From Bacilli bacterium (lineage in GTDB: Bacteria; Bacillota_I; Bacilli_A; RFN20; UBA1709): 9,538 nt of DNA. Below are positions 1-7,755 of this stretch, piece by piece. The stretch lies in NCBI GenBank assembly GCA_028694305.1, contig JAQUTO010000026.1:1-9538 (forward strand), given 5' to 3'. Positions within the stretch are counted from its first letter, which is position 1, and every line of letters starts with the position of its first letter. The translations under genes were made by a program, and so were the position numbers. The notes beneath the pieces were generated by a model. The model searched no databases, had not been told where the DNA came from, and was given only the letters and a program-made list of their open reading frames with translations.

Positions 1-1
1 T

Positions 2-70
2 AGCGTTGATGTGGAAATGTTAACATATGATCGTATCATCGCTGTTTGTAAGTTCAGGATTAACTTATAA
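2..70 (+). CDS. C-terminal end of an upstream gene (partial, unidentified)
   Basis: An open frame enters at the left edge and ends at TAA 68-70, encoding about 22 residues (SVDVEMLTYDRIIAVCKFRI, then Asn-Leu). The composition looks like ordinary coding sequence. The stop falls one base before the ATG at 72, the tight packing expected inside an operon. The piece is too short to assign a family. If real, it shows that the transcription unit starts outside the window and that the next gene begins at 72 rather than at the earlier ATG at 27, which would overlap it. The alternative is that this is non-coding leader that happens to be open. Confidence 0.45.
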   Translation, partial: SVDVEMLTYDRIIAVCKFRINL

Positions 71-71
71 C

Positions 72-1049
72 ATGCCAGAAATAAGATCTTTAGACAACCA
101 ATCACTAGTAAAGCTTGAAGGCATTAGTTCTCAAGATTATTACTACCTTGGTGAAAATAAGGCAAGACAAGTCCTCAAGGACATTTCTTTAGAAGTGCGG
201 GGCGGGGACATTTTTGGCCTCTCTTCCTTCAATGATGAAGAGGTTAAAGTCTTATGTGAGATTATTGGAAACTTAAGACCTTATTACAGCGGACATTGCC
301 GAGTGGGAACACAAGGAATGGTAGCCAGTAAGAAGATAGCTTTACCACAACTCTATTATGTGGATTCATATTCCAATGCTTATAATAACTTCAAAGTTTT
401 AGATTACTTAATGTTTATAACAGATAAAATTAAAACTAATCAAACAAAAGCCGAACGACAAAAAGCTTTCTTGGATGAATTAGTTAATATCGGTCTTGGT
501 TATATTGCTTTAACTTATATGGAGAAGTTAACCGATACCGAAAAGATTATTATCGGTGTTTTAAGCGGTAAGGTTTGTGGCTCTAAAATTGTAGTCGCTA
601 ACATTGCTGACTATTATTTTGATGATGATGAAATACAAGTCTTGAAAAAGATTGTTGATAGTATTATTGAAGATAAATCACGTTGTGTCATTATTGGGAC
701 AACCGAAGCTAAGTTAATTGGGATTATTTGCCAAAGAACCTTATTTATGGTGGATGGCAAAGAAAGATACCAAGGTGGTGTTGAGGAATTAATTCAACGC
801 TTTGATAAAGTTAGAATTATTATTACTGATTCCAATCAAACTAAAATGATTCAACAACTAAAGCTAGCCTTCCCAGAACTTCAAGTAGAAGCGGAAGGTA
901 AGATGATTTTGGTGAAGAGTCCCAAAGGCTTAATTTTTGACCAAAATGAGTTCTTAATGCGTTTAGTTAAATATAACATCGATCCTGATTCCATTAAAAT
1001 CAATCTGGGTAGAGTGCAGAACTCCTTTGAGGAGGTGGCTAAGAAATGA
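72..1049 (+). CDS. Degenerate ABC-transporter ATPase-like protein (probable pseudo-ATPase)
   Basis: The protein is about 325 residues and keeps the layout of an ABC-2-type exporter ATPase: an opening strand region ending VLKDISLEVRGGDIFGL, an insertion/helical region, and a C-terminal domain like that behind drug- or polysaccharide-exporter ATPases, ending in SFEEVAKK (compare the usual PSLEEVF end). Every nucleotide motif appears replaced, by eye alignment. The Walker A site (GPNGAGKST) reads SSFNDEEVK at about residues 51-59. The signature LSGGQ reads LTDTE (153-157). Walker B LLLLDEP reads IVVANIA (173-179), losing both acidic residues. The H-loop STH reads GTT (209-211). ATP hydrolysis is therefore unlikely, and a structural or regulatory role beside the next gene's membrane protein is inferred. 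I chose ATG 72 because an upstream frame stops at 70 and AGGA lies at 56-59; ATG 27 would add 15 residues and has no clear ribosome binding site. The gene overlaps the next one by ATGA. Confidence 0.8.
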   Translation: MPEIRSLDNQSLVKLEGISSQDYYYLGENKARQVLKDISLEVRGGDIFGLSSFNDEEVKVLCEIIGNLRPYYSGHCRVGTQGMVASKKIALPQLYYVDSYSNAYNNFKVLDYLMFITDKIKTNQTKAERQKAFLDELVNIGLGYIALTYMEKLTDTEKIIIGVLSGKVCGSKIVVANIADYYFDDDEIQVLKKIVDSIIEDKSRCVIIGTTEAKLIGIICQRTLFMVDGKERYQGGVEELIQRFDKVRIIITDSNQTKMIQQLKLAFPELQVEAEGKMILVKSPKGLIFDQNEFLMRLVKYNIDPDSIKINLGRVQNSFEEVAKK

Positions 1050-2887
1050 AATTAGATCAAGGCCTCTTTGGCAAAGAGTTTAGAGGGACAGTTACAGCGG
1101 CTAATGTCAATATCAAGAAATCTGTTTATATTGCCTTATTTTTAGGCTTGCTATCTTTTGGTATTCATTACTTCTTGAAGACTTTATCAGATTCAGTCTT
1201 GGCTGAGACTTTTCCTGAATTCATGACTGCTAGTTACTTCTCAGTAGCATATATTTATCTAGCGGTATCATTGTTCTTCTTTGTTATTTATTTTGCTTAT
1301 TACTATGATTATTTAACTTTCAATGAGATTAGACAAAATAGATGGTATGTGCTTTGCAAGATGGGTTATAGTCCAACTAGAATGATTTTAACTAAGTATT
1401 TTGTTAGAGTAGGCAGTGTCTTCGTTATTTATACGATTGGTTATATTGTGGCCTTAGTTGTGACAGCCTTACTTCGTTATCCATTTATCTTCCCATACAT
1501 TTTAACCTTATATATTTCAGGTCTAGTTGATTTATTCTTTATTGTAACCTTTATGCTCTTTATCTCGTTAGTTACTGATGATAAAGTGATTTTAAGAATC
1601 TTTATGGCAATTGGACTTGTTGTTTTATACATTATTCGTCATATCTCCAACTACTACTTAATCTTTAGAGATCGGGTGGCGATGGCCAATTATAATACCG
1701 TCTTCTCATCGCCATATATTTATATTTTGTTAGGAGCCATTGTTATCTTCTTTATCGCTACAATCTTCTATGGCCGAGTTTTGGCCCAGATGTATACTCC
1801 TAAATCAGAATTTGATACAGCTTTCCTAGTTAAAGATTATCGGACCCACCACTTTGTCAAGAGTCGGGTAGGAGTTCGTTTTGGTGGTAAACTTGTTTCT
1901 AAGTTGATTAATGGTATTGGCGTGACTTTATTAGCCTTTGCTTTACTTGTTAATGCTTTCTTACTTGTTTTATCATTTAATAGTGCAAATGAGGAATTTG
2001 CTATTGGTCGTTATATTCCTTATATCTTCCAATCAACAACTATGACTCCAGATATTGCGAATAATGACTTTGTCTTACTAAGACAAGTTACCTCCGGTGA
2101 AGAAGTTAAGGTTGATGATATCGTCATATTCAGAAGAAATGATGAAGCTTATATTGAAAAGATTCAAAGTTTCAATGATGATGGAACTATCATTGTTGAT
2201 ATTAACTATTATCCAGAAACTGCGACTGATGAAGAAAAGACAGCCATGCGCTTTACCATCGCTCGAAGTGATATTTATGGTGTTTATTTTACCCGTTCAA
2301 GATGGGTTGGTTTAATCTTGCTTTTTGCGAATGATACATTCGGACGGATTATCATGTTCTTAATCCCAGTTTTGATTCTCTTCTTTGAGAAACAAATCAC
2401 TGAGTATTTGGAGAAGAGCCGTAGGGTTTATAGTGACGTGCAAGTTAAAGAGAAGAAGTTACGGCATCAAATTGATTATTACCATGTTCAAGAATTAGAA
2501 TCAGATGTTAATGCTGTGGCACCAGAAAAGATTGATTATGAAATTATGGATAAAACTTCTATGCGGAGATTACAACCGCAACTTTTGAAGTTACAACCTG
2601 CTGCCCCAGTTGAAAGTCATGAAGATAACTCATTAAAGAGTCAACTAGAGCAATTAAGAAGACAAGTTGAAGGCAATGTTAAAAAGAGGGAAGTCCCTCA
2701 TCTAGACCAGCAACCAACTAGTTCACGTAAACTTACTAAAGGTGAAGTAGCCGTCTCCTCTTATATGCAAGAGAAGGGTGAAGAGAAAACTACTCAATCA
2801 AAAGAGGAGCAACAAAAAGTTGAAGTTAAGAAACTTAAAGTTAAAGTTGATAAGAATGCAGAGGATAAATTCATTCCTAAAAAATAA
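1046..2887 (+). CDS. ABC-2-like membrane protein fused to a signal-peptidase-I-like domain with altered catalytic residues
   Basis: 613 residues. Six predicted membrane helices (about 25-45, 65-86, 118-142, 149-175, 181-200, 224-243) resemble an ABC-2 exporter permease, followed by a basic cytoplasmic linker (244-287). Helix 7 (288-310) leads into a domain resembling the SipW/ER-type signal peptidase (S26B): STTMTP at 330-335 matches the SGSMEP box, DDIVIF at 357-362 matches the DIVxF box, then helix 8 (about 432-447). In S26B enzymes the Ser before Met is the nucleophile; here it is Thr332. The catalytic His of the THR motif corresponds to Glu371 in IEK. Proteolysis is therefore doubtful. 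Residues 450-613 form a long charged, Gln/Lys/Glu-rich tail, probably cytoplasmic and partly coiled coil, ending in a Lys/Val-rich stretch. AGGAGG lies at 1030-1035, ten bases before the ATG, which overlaps the preceding stop. The pair probably forms one complex. The permease assignment rests on topology and context and is weaker than the signal-peptidase match. Confidence 0.8.
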   Translation: MKLDQGLFGKEFRGTVTAANVNIKKSVYIALFLGLLSFGIHYFLKTLSDSVLAETFPEFMTASYFSVAYIYLAVSLFFFVIYFAYYYDYLTFNEIRQNRWYVLCKMGYSPTRMILTKYFVRVGSVFVIYTIGYIVALVVTALLRYPFIFPYILTLYISGLVDLFFIVTFMLFISLVTDDKVILRIFMAIGLVVLYIIRHISNYYLIFRDRVAMANYNTVFSSPYIYILLGAIVIFFIATIFYGRVLAQMYTPKSEFDTAFLVKDYRTHHFVKSRVGVRFGGKLVSKLINGIGVTLLAFALLVNAFLLVLSFNSANEEFAIGRYIPYIFQSTTMTPDIANNDFVLLRQVTSGEEVKVDDIVIFRRNDEAYIEKIQSFNDDGTIIVDINYYPETATDEEKTAMRFTIARSDIYGVYFTRSRWVGLILLFANDTFGRIIMFLIPVLILFFEKQITEYLEKSRRVYSDVQVKEKKLRHQIDYYHVQELESDVNAVAPEKIDYEIMDKTSMRRLQPQLLKLQPAAPVESHEDNSLKSQLEQLRRQVEGNVKKREVPHLDQQPTSSRKLTKGEVAVSSYMQEKGEEKTTQSKEEQQKVEVKKLKVKVDKNAEDKFIPKK

Positions 2888-2905
2888 GGGGATGGAGGGA
2901 AGAGT

Positions 2906-5900
2906 ATGAAAAAAGATAAACCAAATATTCTCATGACAAAGAAGCCGATGGATATTCGGGCTAGATTAAGAATTACTGGCCTAGTTTTAGCCATGTTGAT
3001 CTTAATTGCAGGTACTCTTATCTATCAATTAAGAGAGAATAAAATCTCTCGTGAAGCCGCTTATGCAAGAATGAACGACCAATCGCAGAGTTTACTTAAT
3101 AATATTGATACAGCTGTTTCTCAAGAAAGTGACCGTTCTATTCGGTTAGCTTCATATTTATATGACGGTGGTTTACTTAATACTTATTTATTAAATACTT
3201 CCAACTATGATGCGGCTACAGTAGTCACTTCTAAAGCTGATGACTTATTAGGCACGCTTGACCATACCTTCTTAACTAACACTGGCGGTATTGGTATTTT
3301 GGGTGATTCAATCCATATTGATATTTCTAGACGGGCTTATTTTGATGAAGTCATGCAAGGTAATACAGTGGTAGTTGAATCCTTAATTGGAACTAATGGA
3401 CAATTGTCTTCTGTTATTGCAACACCAATTAAAGATAGTTCTGGTCAAATTGTTGCTGTCTTTGGACGTTTCTTTACCATTGATGAATGGGAAGATTTAA
3501 TTTTCTCCACCGCTTCATCATATCTTTATAAAGGTGTTATTATGACTAACTCTAACTTTGAAGTTATCATGAAGAATAATACTCCAGTTTTGGATGGTAT
3601 TACTTATGGAACTAATCTATTAGATTTCATTCAGACGAGTTCTTATCTAAACCGTTATCAAATCTTAAATAGCGCTATTTATAAGGATGCAGATGGCTGT
3701 GACACCTTTAAGTATCGAGTTCAAGACAAAGAGACCAAAATGATTTATTTCTATTTAATGACTCCTACTAAAAATGGAGAACGTTACTTGGTGACCATTA
3801 ATACTGAAGATTATTTATTAAATGGTTACACTGCAATGTCGAGAAATATTTGGTTCTTATTAGGAGCCATTATCATTGATGTTGTTTTAATTGTTATAAT
3901 TGAAACTTTATCCGCTAGAAGAAGAACTGCTCAATTAAGAGCAACAGCGGCTCGTTATCAAGGCTTACTCGCTTCTGTGGGTGGCGTTTATATTACTGCC
4001 AATAGCAAAGAAGGAAAATTAAAGAAGTTATTATATCTATCAGACACTTTCTCTGATTACTTTGGTTACACTTTTGAAGATTTAAAGAAGGGTACTGCTT
4101 TACGAGACACCATGATTTATAAAAAGGATCGGGCTAAAGTTACAGCTCTAAAGAAGGCAACATTATCCTCAACTAGTGCTGTTTCAGAACAATACCGAGT
4201 GGTCGATAAAAATGGGCGTATTTTCTGGATTAATGACCGTTCTTTACATATTCAAGACGATAATAACGATAATGTTATTTTAACAACCTTAACTAATATT
4301 GATGATTTAGTCCATCAACAAACAATTATTGATGAACAAAAAGAAAGATATGAATTGGCAGCATCTTTCTCCGACTCTATTGTCTTTGAGTTGGATGCTA
4401 AAGATTCAACCATTATCATGATTGATAACTTTGATCGGACTTTTGGTTTTGATTTCATTAAGAAATATCAAACGGTTAGAAAGGCCATGGATTCAGGCTT
4501 TGTTTATCCTGATGATACCTTCATTTATGAAGATATTAAGTCACGGCTAAAAGGTGGAGAATCTAAATTCTATTATGAGGTTAGATTACGGAAGAGTGAT
4601 GGCGCTTATATTTGGTGTTCTGTTCAATTTGGTTCCTTAAAGGATCAATATGGTAATGCCACTAAGTTAGTGGGCAGAATTACCGATATTAACTCCAGAA
4701 TCGAAAGCTTACAATCCTTGAAGCATAAAGCCGATAGTGATCCACTCACTGGTTTATTCAATAAAGAAGTAACGCAACAATTAATTGCTAAAGCTTTAAC
4801 TCAAACTAAGGCTAAGTCTTTGAATGCCTTTGTTTTAATTGATATTGATGAATTCAAGAAGATTAATGATGCTCATGGTCACTTTGTCGGTGATGAAGTC
4901 ATTTGTAGTGTGGCTTTAAAGATTAAACGACTTGTGCGGGGCGATGATATTGTGGGTAGAATCGGTGGCGATGAATTTGTCATCTACTTTAAGAATATCT
5001 CCAATCTCGAAGTTATTAAAAAGAAGGCTGCTGCTATTAATCGTTCCTTTATTGAATTGGGTGAATTATGGGCTTATCGATATGTCAAACTCACTTGCAG
5101 TGTTGGTGTCTCTTTAGCTCCAACTCAAGCGAATACTTTTAATAAATTATACTTATTAGCTGATGCGGCTTGTTATTATTCTAAGAATCATGGCCGGAAT
5201 CAATATACAATCTTTGATCCGACAGATACTGATATGTTAACAAGTTACACCAATCAAAATAAGAAGATTAATATGGCTCTCAAGTGGTTCCATGATTCTT
5301 TCAATGTCTCCTTATTCCACTTACTTTACAATGCTGAAAACTATGAAGATGGTATCCAAGATGCTTTGAATTCAGTTATCACTAAGTTTAATATCACAAA
5401 TATTGCTATACTAAAACGAGATCCTACAACTGCCGATACAAAAGGTTTAGTGGCAGAAATCTTTGATGGTAATGGCAAGAAAATCGATCATGAATCATTT
5501 AAAGACTTATCATTCCACGATTTAGAAGAAGGGTTTAATTCCTTTGATGTTTTATACAACGCTGATAGTCGAACCTTAATTAATCGGGAAGGCGAAAATG
5601 CGAGACGAGTGAAGATTGGGGCTTGTTTATATGTTAAGATGAAAAACAAAGCCGGGGACTATGTCGGTATTGTAGGTTTCAATGATAAATCAGTTCATAT
5701 TTGGGGTGAAGAAGAACAAGTCACTTTATCTTTCTTATCTTACCTATTAGCGCCTTATATTGAAGGCAAGAATGGCCGGAGTAAAGATGAATATCATCAA
5801 CTCCTAGTTGGGGCTTTACCTAATAGTTGTTACATTATTGATAATGAAAACTATCAATTAATCTACTTTGATGAAAAGATGTTAAGTATTAAAAAGAAGT

Positions 5901-6088
5901 TAAAATTAGGTGTTCCTTGCTATCAAGCCTCAAGAGGACTTGATAAACCATGTGAACAATGTGTCATAAAAGAAATGATTACCTCGGACAAAACATCATG
6001 TATCAGCCCAGAAGACCATGCTAATATTGGCCTCCGTTTGAACTGGGAAGGGCACGATGCGACAATAGTCGTCTTTGAACGTGACTAA
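2906..6088 (+). CDS. Membrane-bound sensory diguanylate cyclase (Cache-PAS-PAS-GGDEF-GAF-like-PAS-like)
   Basis: 1060 residues; synthesises c-di-GMP from two GTP. A membrane helix (23-41) is followed by an extracytoplasmic dCache-type sensor (about 42-313) with the typical DISRRAYFDEVMQG segment at 139-152, then a second helix (314-333). Two PAS domains follow (about 350-467 and 480-597; PAC-like YRVVDKNGRIFWIND and VRLRKSDGAYIW). The cyclase domain (605-770) is complete: DPLTGLFNK (612-620), IDIDEFKKIND (645-655), intact GGDEF at 687-691, and an intact inhibitory RxxD (R678-D681) five residues upstream. Activity with product inhibition is expected. Unusually the cyclase is not terminal: a GAF-like region (about 788-950) and a PAS-like end (960-1058) follow, with C1005, C1016 and C1019 in a GxxCYxxxxGxxxPCxxC pattern. 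No EAL or HD-GYP domain is present. GGAGGG at 2894-2899 sits six bases before the ATG, and the gap to the previous gene is 18 bases, so co-transcription is likely. Confidence 0.93.
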   Translation: MKKDKPNILMTKKPMDIRARLRITGLVLAMLILIAGTLIYQLRENKISREAAYARMNDQSQSLLNNIDTAVSQESDRSIRLASYLYDGGLLNTYLLNTSNYDAATVVTSKADDLLGTLDHTFLTNTGGIGILGDSIHIDISRRAYFDEVMQGNTVVVESLIGTNGQLSSVIATPIKDSSGQIVAVFGRFFTIDEWEDLIFSTASSYLYKGVIMTNSNFEVIMKNNTPVLDGITYGTNLLDFIQTSSYLNRYQILNSAIYKDADGCDTFKYRVQDKETKMIYFYLMTPTKNGERYLVTINTEDYLLNGYTAMSRNIWFLLGAIIIDVVLIVIIETLSARRRTAQLRATAARYQGLLASVGGVYITANSKEGKLKKLLYLSDTFSDYFGYTFEDLKKGTALRDTMIYKKDRAKVTALKKATLSSTSAVSEQYRVVDKNGRIFWINDRSLHIQDDNNDNVILTTLTNIDDLVHQQTIIDEQKERYELAASFSDSIVFELDAKDSTIIMIDNFDRTFGFDFIKKYQTVRKAMDSGFVYPDDTFIYEDIKSRLKGGESKFYYEVRLRKSDGAYIWCSVQFGSLKDQYGNATKLVGRITDINSRIESLQSLKHKADSDPLTGLFNKEVTQQLIAKALTQTKAKSLNAFVLIDIDEFKKINDAHGHFVGDEVICSVALKIKRLVRGDDIVGRIGGDEFVIYFKNISNLEVIKKKAAAINRSFIELGELWAYRYVKLTCSVGVSLAPTQANTFNKLYLLADAACYYSKNHGRNQYTIFDPTDTDMLTSYTNQNKKINMALKWFHDSFNVSLFHLLYNAENYEDGIQDALNSVITKFNITNIAILKRDPTTADTKGLVAEIFDGNGKKIDHESFKDLSFHDLEEGFNSFDVLYNADSRTLINREGENARRVKIGACLYVKMKNKAGDYVGIVGFNDKSVHIWGEEEQVTLSFLSYLLAPYIEGKNGRSKDEYHQLLVGALPNSCYIIDNENYQLIYFDEKMLSIKKKLKLGVPCYQASRGLDKPCEQCVIKEMITSDKTSCISPEDHANIGLRLNWEGHDATIVVFERD

Positions 6089-6107
6089 TAGAATGGGGGA
6101 GAAAAGC

Positions 6108-7619
6108 GTGAAAAAGAAAGAGCAGACAGGAAGTATCTCCAAAAGAACAATGAACACCTTTGGTTGGGGTTGCATTGGGAGAGACATGTGTTACAACCTA
6201 GTTAATTCTTGTTTTTTAATCTTCTTAACTGATGCCATTGGCTTTACTGCCGTTGGGTTAGCCGCCTTTGGTGTCATCATGACTTGTGCTAGAATTTGGG
6301 ATGCAGTTAATGACCCAATGATGGGAACCATTATTGATAATACGCATTCTAAATTAGGTAAGTTCAAACCTTGGATCTTAGCAGGAGCGTTAAGTAACGC
6401 AGTAGTGGTTATCTTGATGTTCATGAATTATCGAACAGAACCAAATATCCAGGTCTTAATTTATGGGGTTCTTTATATTCTTTGGGGCATGACTTATACG
6501 ATGAACGACATTTCGTATTGGTCAATGTTACCATCCTTAACTATTGATCCTGTTGAAAGAAGTAAAGTTGGTACTATTACTAACATTGGCGCCAGTATCG
6601 GCCAATTTGCCGTTGTGGCTGGAGCGACACCTATCGTCAATATGATTTCTAATAGTATTGCTAGTGGTGGTGTGATTACCCAAAGAGGTGATACATTAGC
6701 GCGGGCTTACTTCATTATTGCTATTGTTATCTCTTTAATCTTTGTTGGTTGCTCAATTATGACTTTCTTTGGTGTTGAGAATAAACATAATGTGATTATT
6801 GATGCTGGTCAAAAGAAAAAGACTGGCTTAAAAGATATGTTCAGAATTATTAAGAGTAACGACCAACTCTTAGTTGTTGCTATTACTTATATCATTTTCA
6901 ACATTGGTTACTATGTTACTATCTCGATGGGTAACTACTATTTCAACTTCATCTTTAATGATTATGGTTATGGTACTAAATACATGGTCTTTGCCATTAT
7001 TCTAGCTATCTCAACCATTGCGACCATGGCCTTCTATCCAATTATGTCAAAGAAATTTACTAGAAAGAAATTATATACTATCGGCACAATTTTTACCCTC
7101 ATTGGTTATGTTGGTATCTTCCTAGTTGGCACAGTTTTACCAACGAGTATGATTATCATCGGAGCTTTTGGAGCCGTCCTCTTCTTTGGAAGTTCCACTC
7201 TCAGTATGCTAATTATTATGATGTTTGCTGATACTGTGGAATATGGTCAATGGAAGACGGGTAGTAGAAATGAAAGTATCTTGTATTCAATTCGACCATT
7301 CAGTGTCAAATTAGCTTCAGCGGTTAGTGGCTTTGTAGTCACCCAAACTATCGCTTTATCGGGCTTAATTGATATCTCCAATAAGTTGGCCGGATTAAGC
7401 CAAGAAAACCTCGATATTTATCATCAAAATATTGCAACAATTCTAGCTACGATTACCCAAAATCAAAAGATGACTTTAATCTTAGTTATGACCGTTGCTC
7501 CAATCATCTTAATCTTGATTAGTTACTTCTTCTTTATGAAGAAATTTAACCTAGATAAAGACCGCTATAATCAAATCTTAGTTGACTTAAGAAAGCGGGA
7601 AACAGAACCTAATAAATAA
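6108..7619 (+). CDS. GPH-family (MelB-type) sugar:cation symporter
   Basis: About 503 residues with roughly 12 membrane helices; major facilitator superfamily, glycoside-pentoside-hexuronide:cation subfamily, importing a sugar or glycoside with Na+ or H+. Hallmarks (numbered from the GTG start) are GRDMCYNLV near 24-32, the RIWDAVNDPMMG segment with D65 and D69, the following DNTHSKLGKFKPWIL loop, NDISYWSMLPS with D134, and VEYGQWKTGSRNESILYS in the C-terminal half. By eye D65, D69 and D134 match the cation-site residues D55, D59 and D124 of MelB, so coupling looks intact. The substrate cannot be told. I chose GTG 6108 because GGGGGAG at 6095-6101 is six bases upstream; ATG 6093 and TTG 6075 are also in frame but are less well placed. 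The gap to the cyclase gene is 19 bases and a terminator follows, making this the last gene of the unit. No sugar-catabolic gene lies beside it. Confidence 0.92.
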   Translation: MKKKEQTGSISKRTMNTFGWGCIGRDMCYNLVNSCFLIFLTDAIGFTAVGLAAFGVIMTCARIWDAVNDPMMGTIIDNTHSKLGKFKPWILAGALSNAVVVILMFMNYRTEPNIQVLIYGVLYILWGMTYTMNDISYWSMLPSLTIDPVERSKVGTITNIGASIGQFAVVAGATPIVNMISNSIASGGVITQRGDTLARAYFIIAIVISLIFVGCSIMTFFGVENKHNVIIDAGQKKKTGLKDMFRIIKSNDQLLVVAITYIIFNIGYYVTISMGNYYFNFIFNDYGYGTKYMVFAIILAISTIATMAFYPIMSKKFTRKKLYTIGTIFTLIGYVGIFLVGTVLPTSMIIIGAFGAVLFFGSSTLSMLIIMMFADTVEYGQWKTGSRNESILYSIRPFSVKLASAVSGFVVTQTIALSGLIDISNKLAGLSQENLDIYHQNIATILATITQNQKMTLILVMTVAPIILILISYFFFMKKFNLDKDRYNQILVDLRKRETEPNK

Positions 7620-7624
7620 AAATT

Positions 7625-7660
7625 AACCCCATATGTAATATGGGGTTTTATTTATTTTTA
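7625..7660 (+). terminator. Intrinsic terminator after the symporter gene
   Basis: A perfect 10-bp inverted repeat (AACCCCATAT / ATATGGGGTT, 7625-7634 and 7638-7647) with a 3-base GTA loop is followed by a T-rich run (TTATTTATTTTT). It starts six bases past the symporter stop and closes the long operon. An A-rich flank upstream could let it also work on the minus strand. Confidence 0.93.
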
Positions 7661-7669
7661 GCAAACATC

Positions 7670-7698
7670 TTGCCAGAGTGCCAAAGATTTGTTATACT
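7670..7698 (+). promoter_or_regulatory. Sigma-A/sigma-70-type promoter with extended -10 for the small membrane gene
   Basis: TTGCCA (7670-7675) and TATACT (7693-7698) are separated by exactly 17 bases, and TG at 7690-7691 one base ahead of the -10 makes it an extended -10. Each box differs from consensus at one or two positions. It lies between the operon terminator and the small gene. Transcription would start near 7705, giving a leader of about 50 bases. Confidence 0.82.
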
Positions 7699-7755
7699 AA
7701 TGTCAATAAAGTTAATGTCTCGTGCATTATACTTATGGAAGAAGGGGATGCTTAT

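Noticed and set aside
27..71. Earlier ATG at 27 as start of the ABC-like gene
   Set aside because: It lacks a ribosome binding site, and the extra 15 residues overlap an open upstream frame that stops at 70. ATG 72 follows that stop by one base. It cannot be fully excluded.
2097..2315. Plus-strand open frame of 72 codons
   Set aside because: It lies inside the signal-peptidase-like part of the membrane protein gene in another frame, and its composition is of low-complexity shadow type.
2794..2994. Minus-strand open frame of 66 codons
   Set aside because: It is antisense to the junction of two well-supported genes, and its hydrophobicity comes from reading Lys/Glu codons backwards.
4932..5117. 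Plus-strand open frame of 61 codons
   Set aside because: It overlaps the GGDEF motif region of the cyclase in another frame.
5996..6424. Two minus-strand open frames (5996-6187 and 6191-6424)
   Set aside because: Both are antisense to the cyclase end and symporter start, and neither has a promoter, ribosome binding site or recognisable protein.
7728..7733. Second TATACT, 35 bases after the first, as another -10
   Set aside because: The sequence 17 bases upstream (AATAAA) is not a -35, and a start there would leave almost no leader before the ribosome binding site.
7678..7755. Longer version of the small membrane gene starting at GTG 7678 or ATG 7735
   Set aside because: GTG 7678 lies upstream of the -10 box, and ATG 7735 has no ribosome binding site. 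ATG 7756 has AAGGGGA seven bases ahead.
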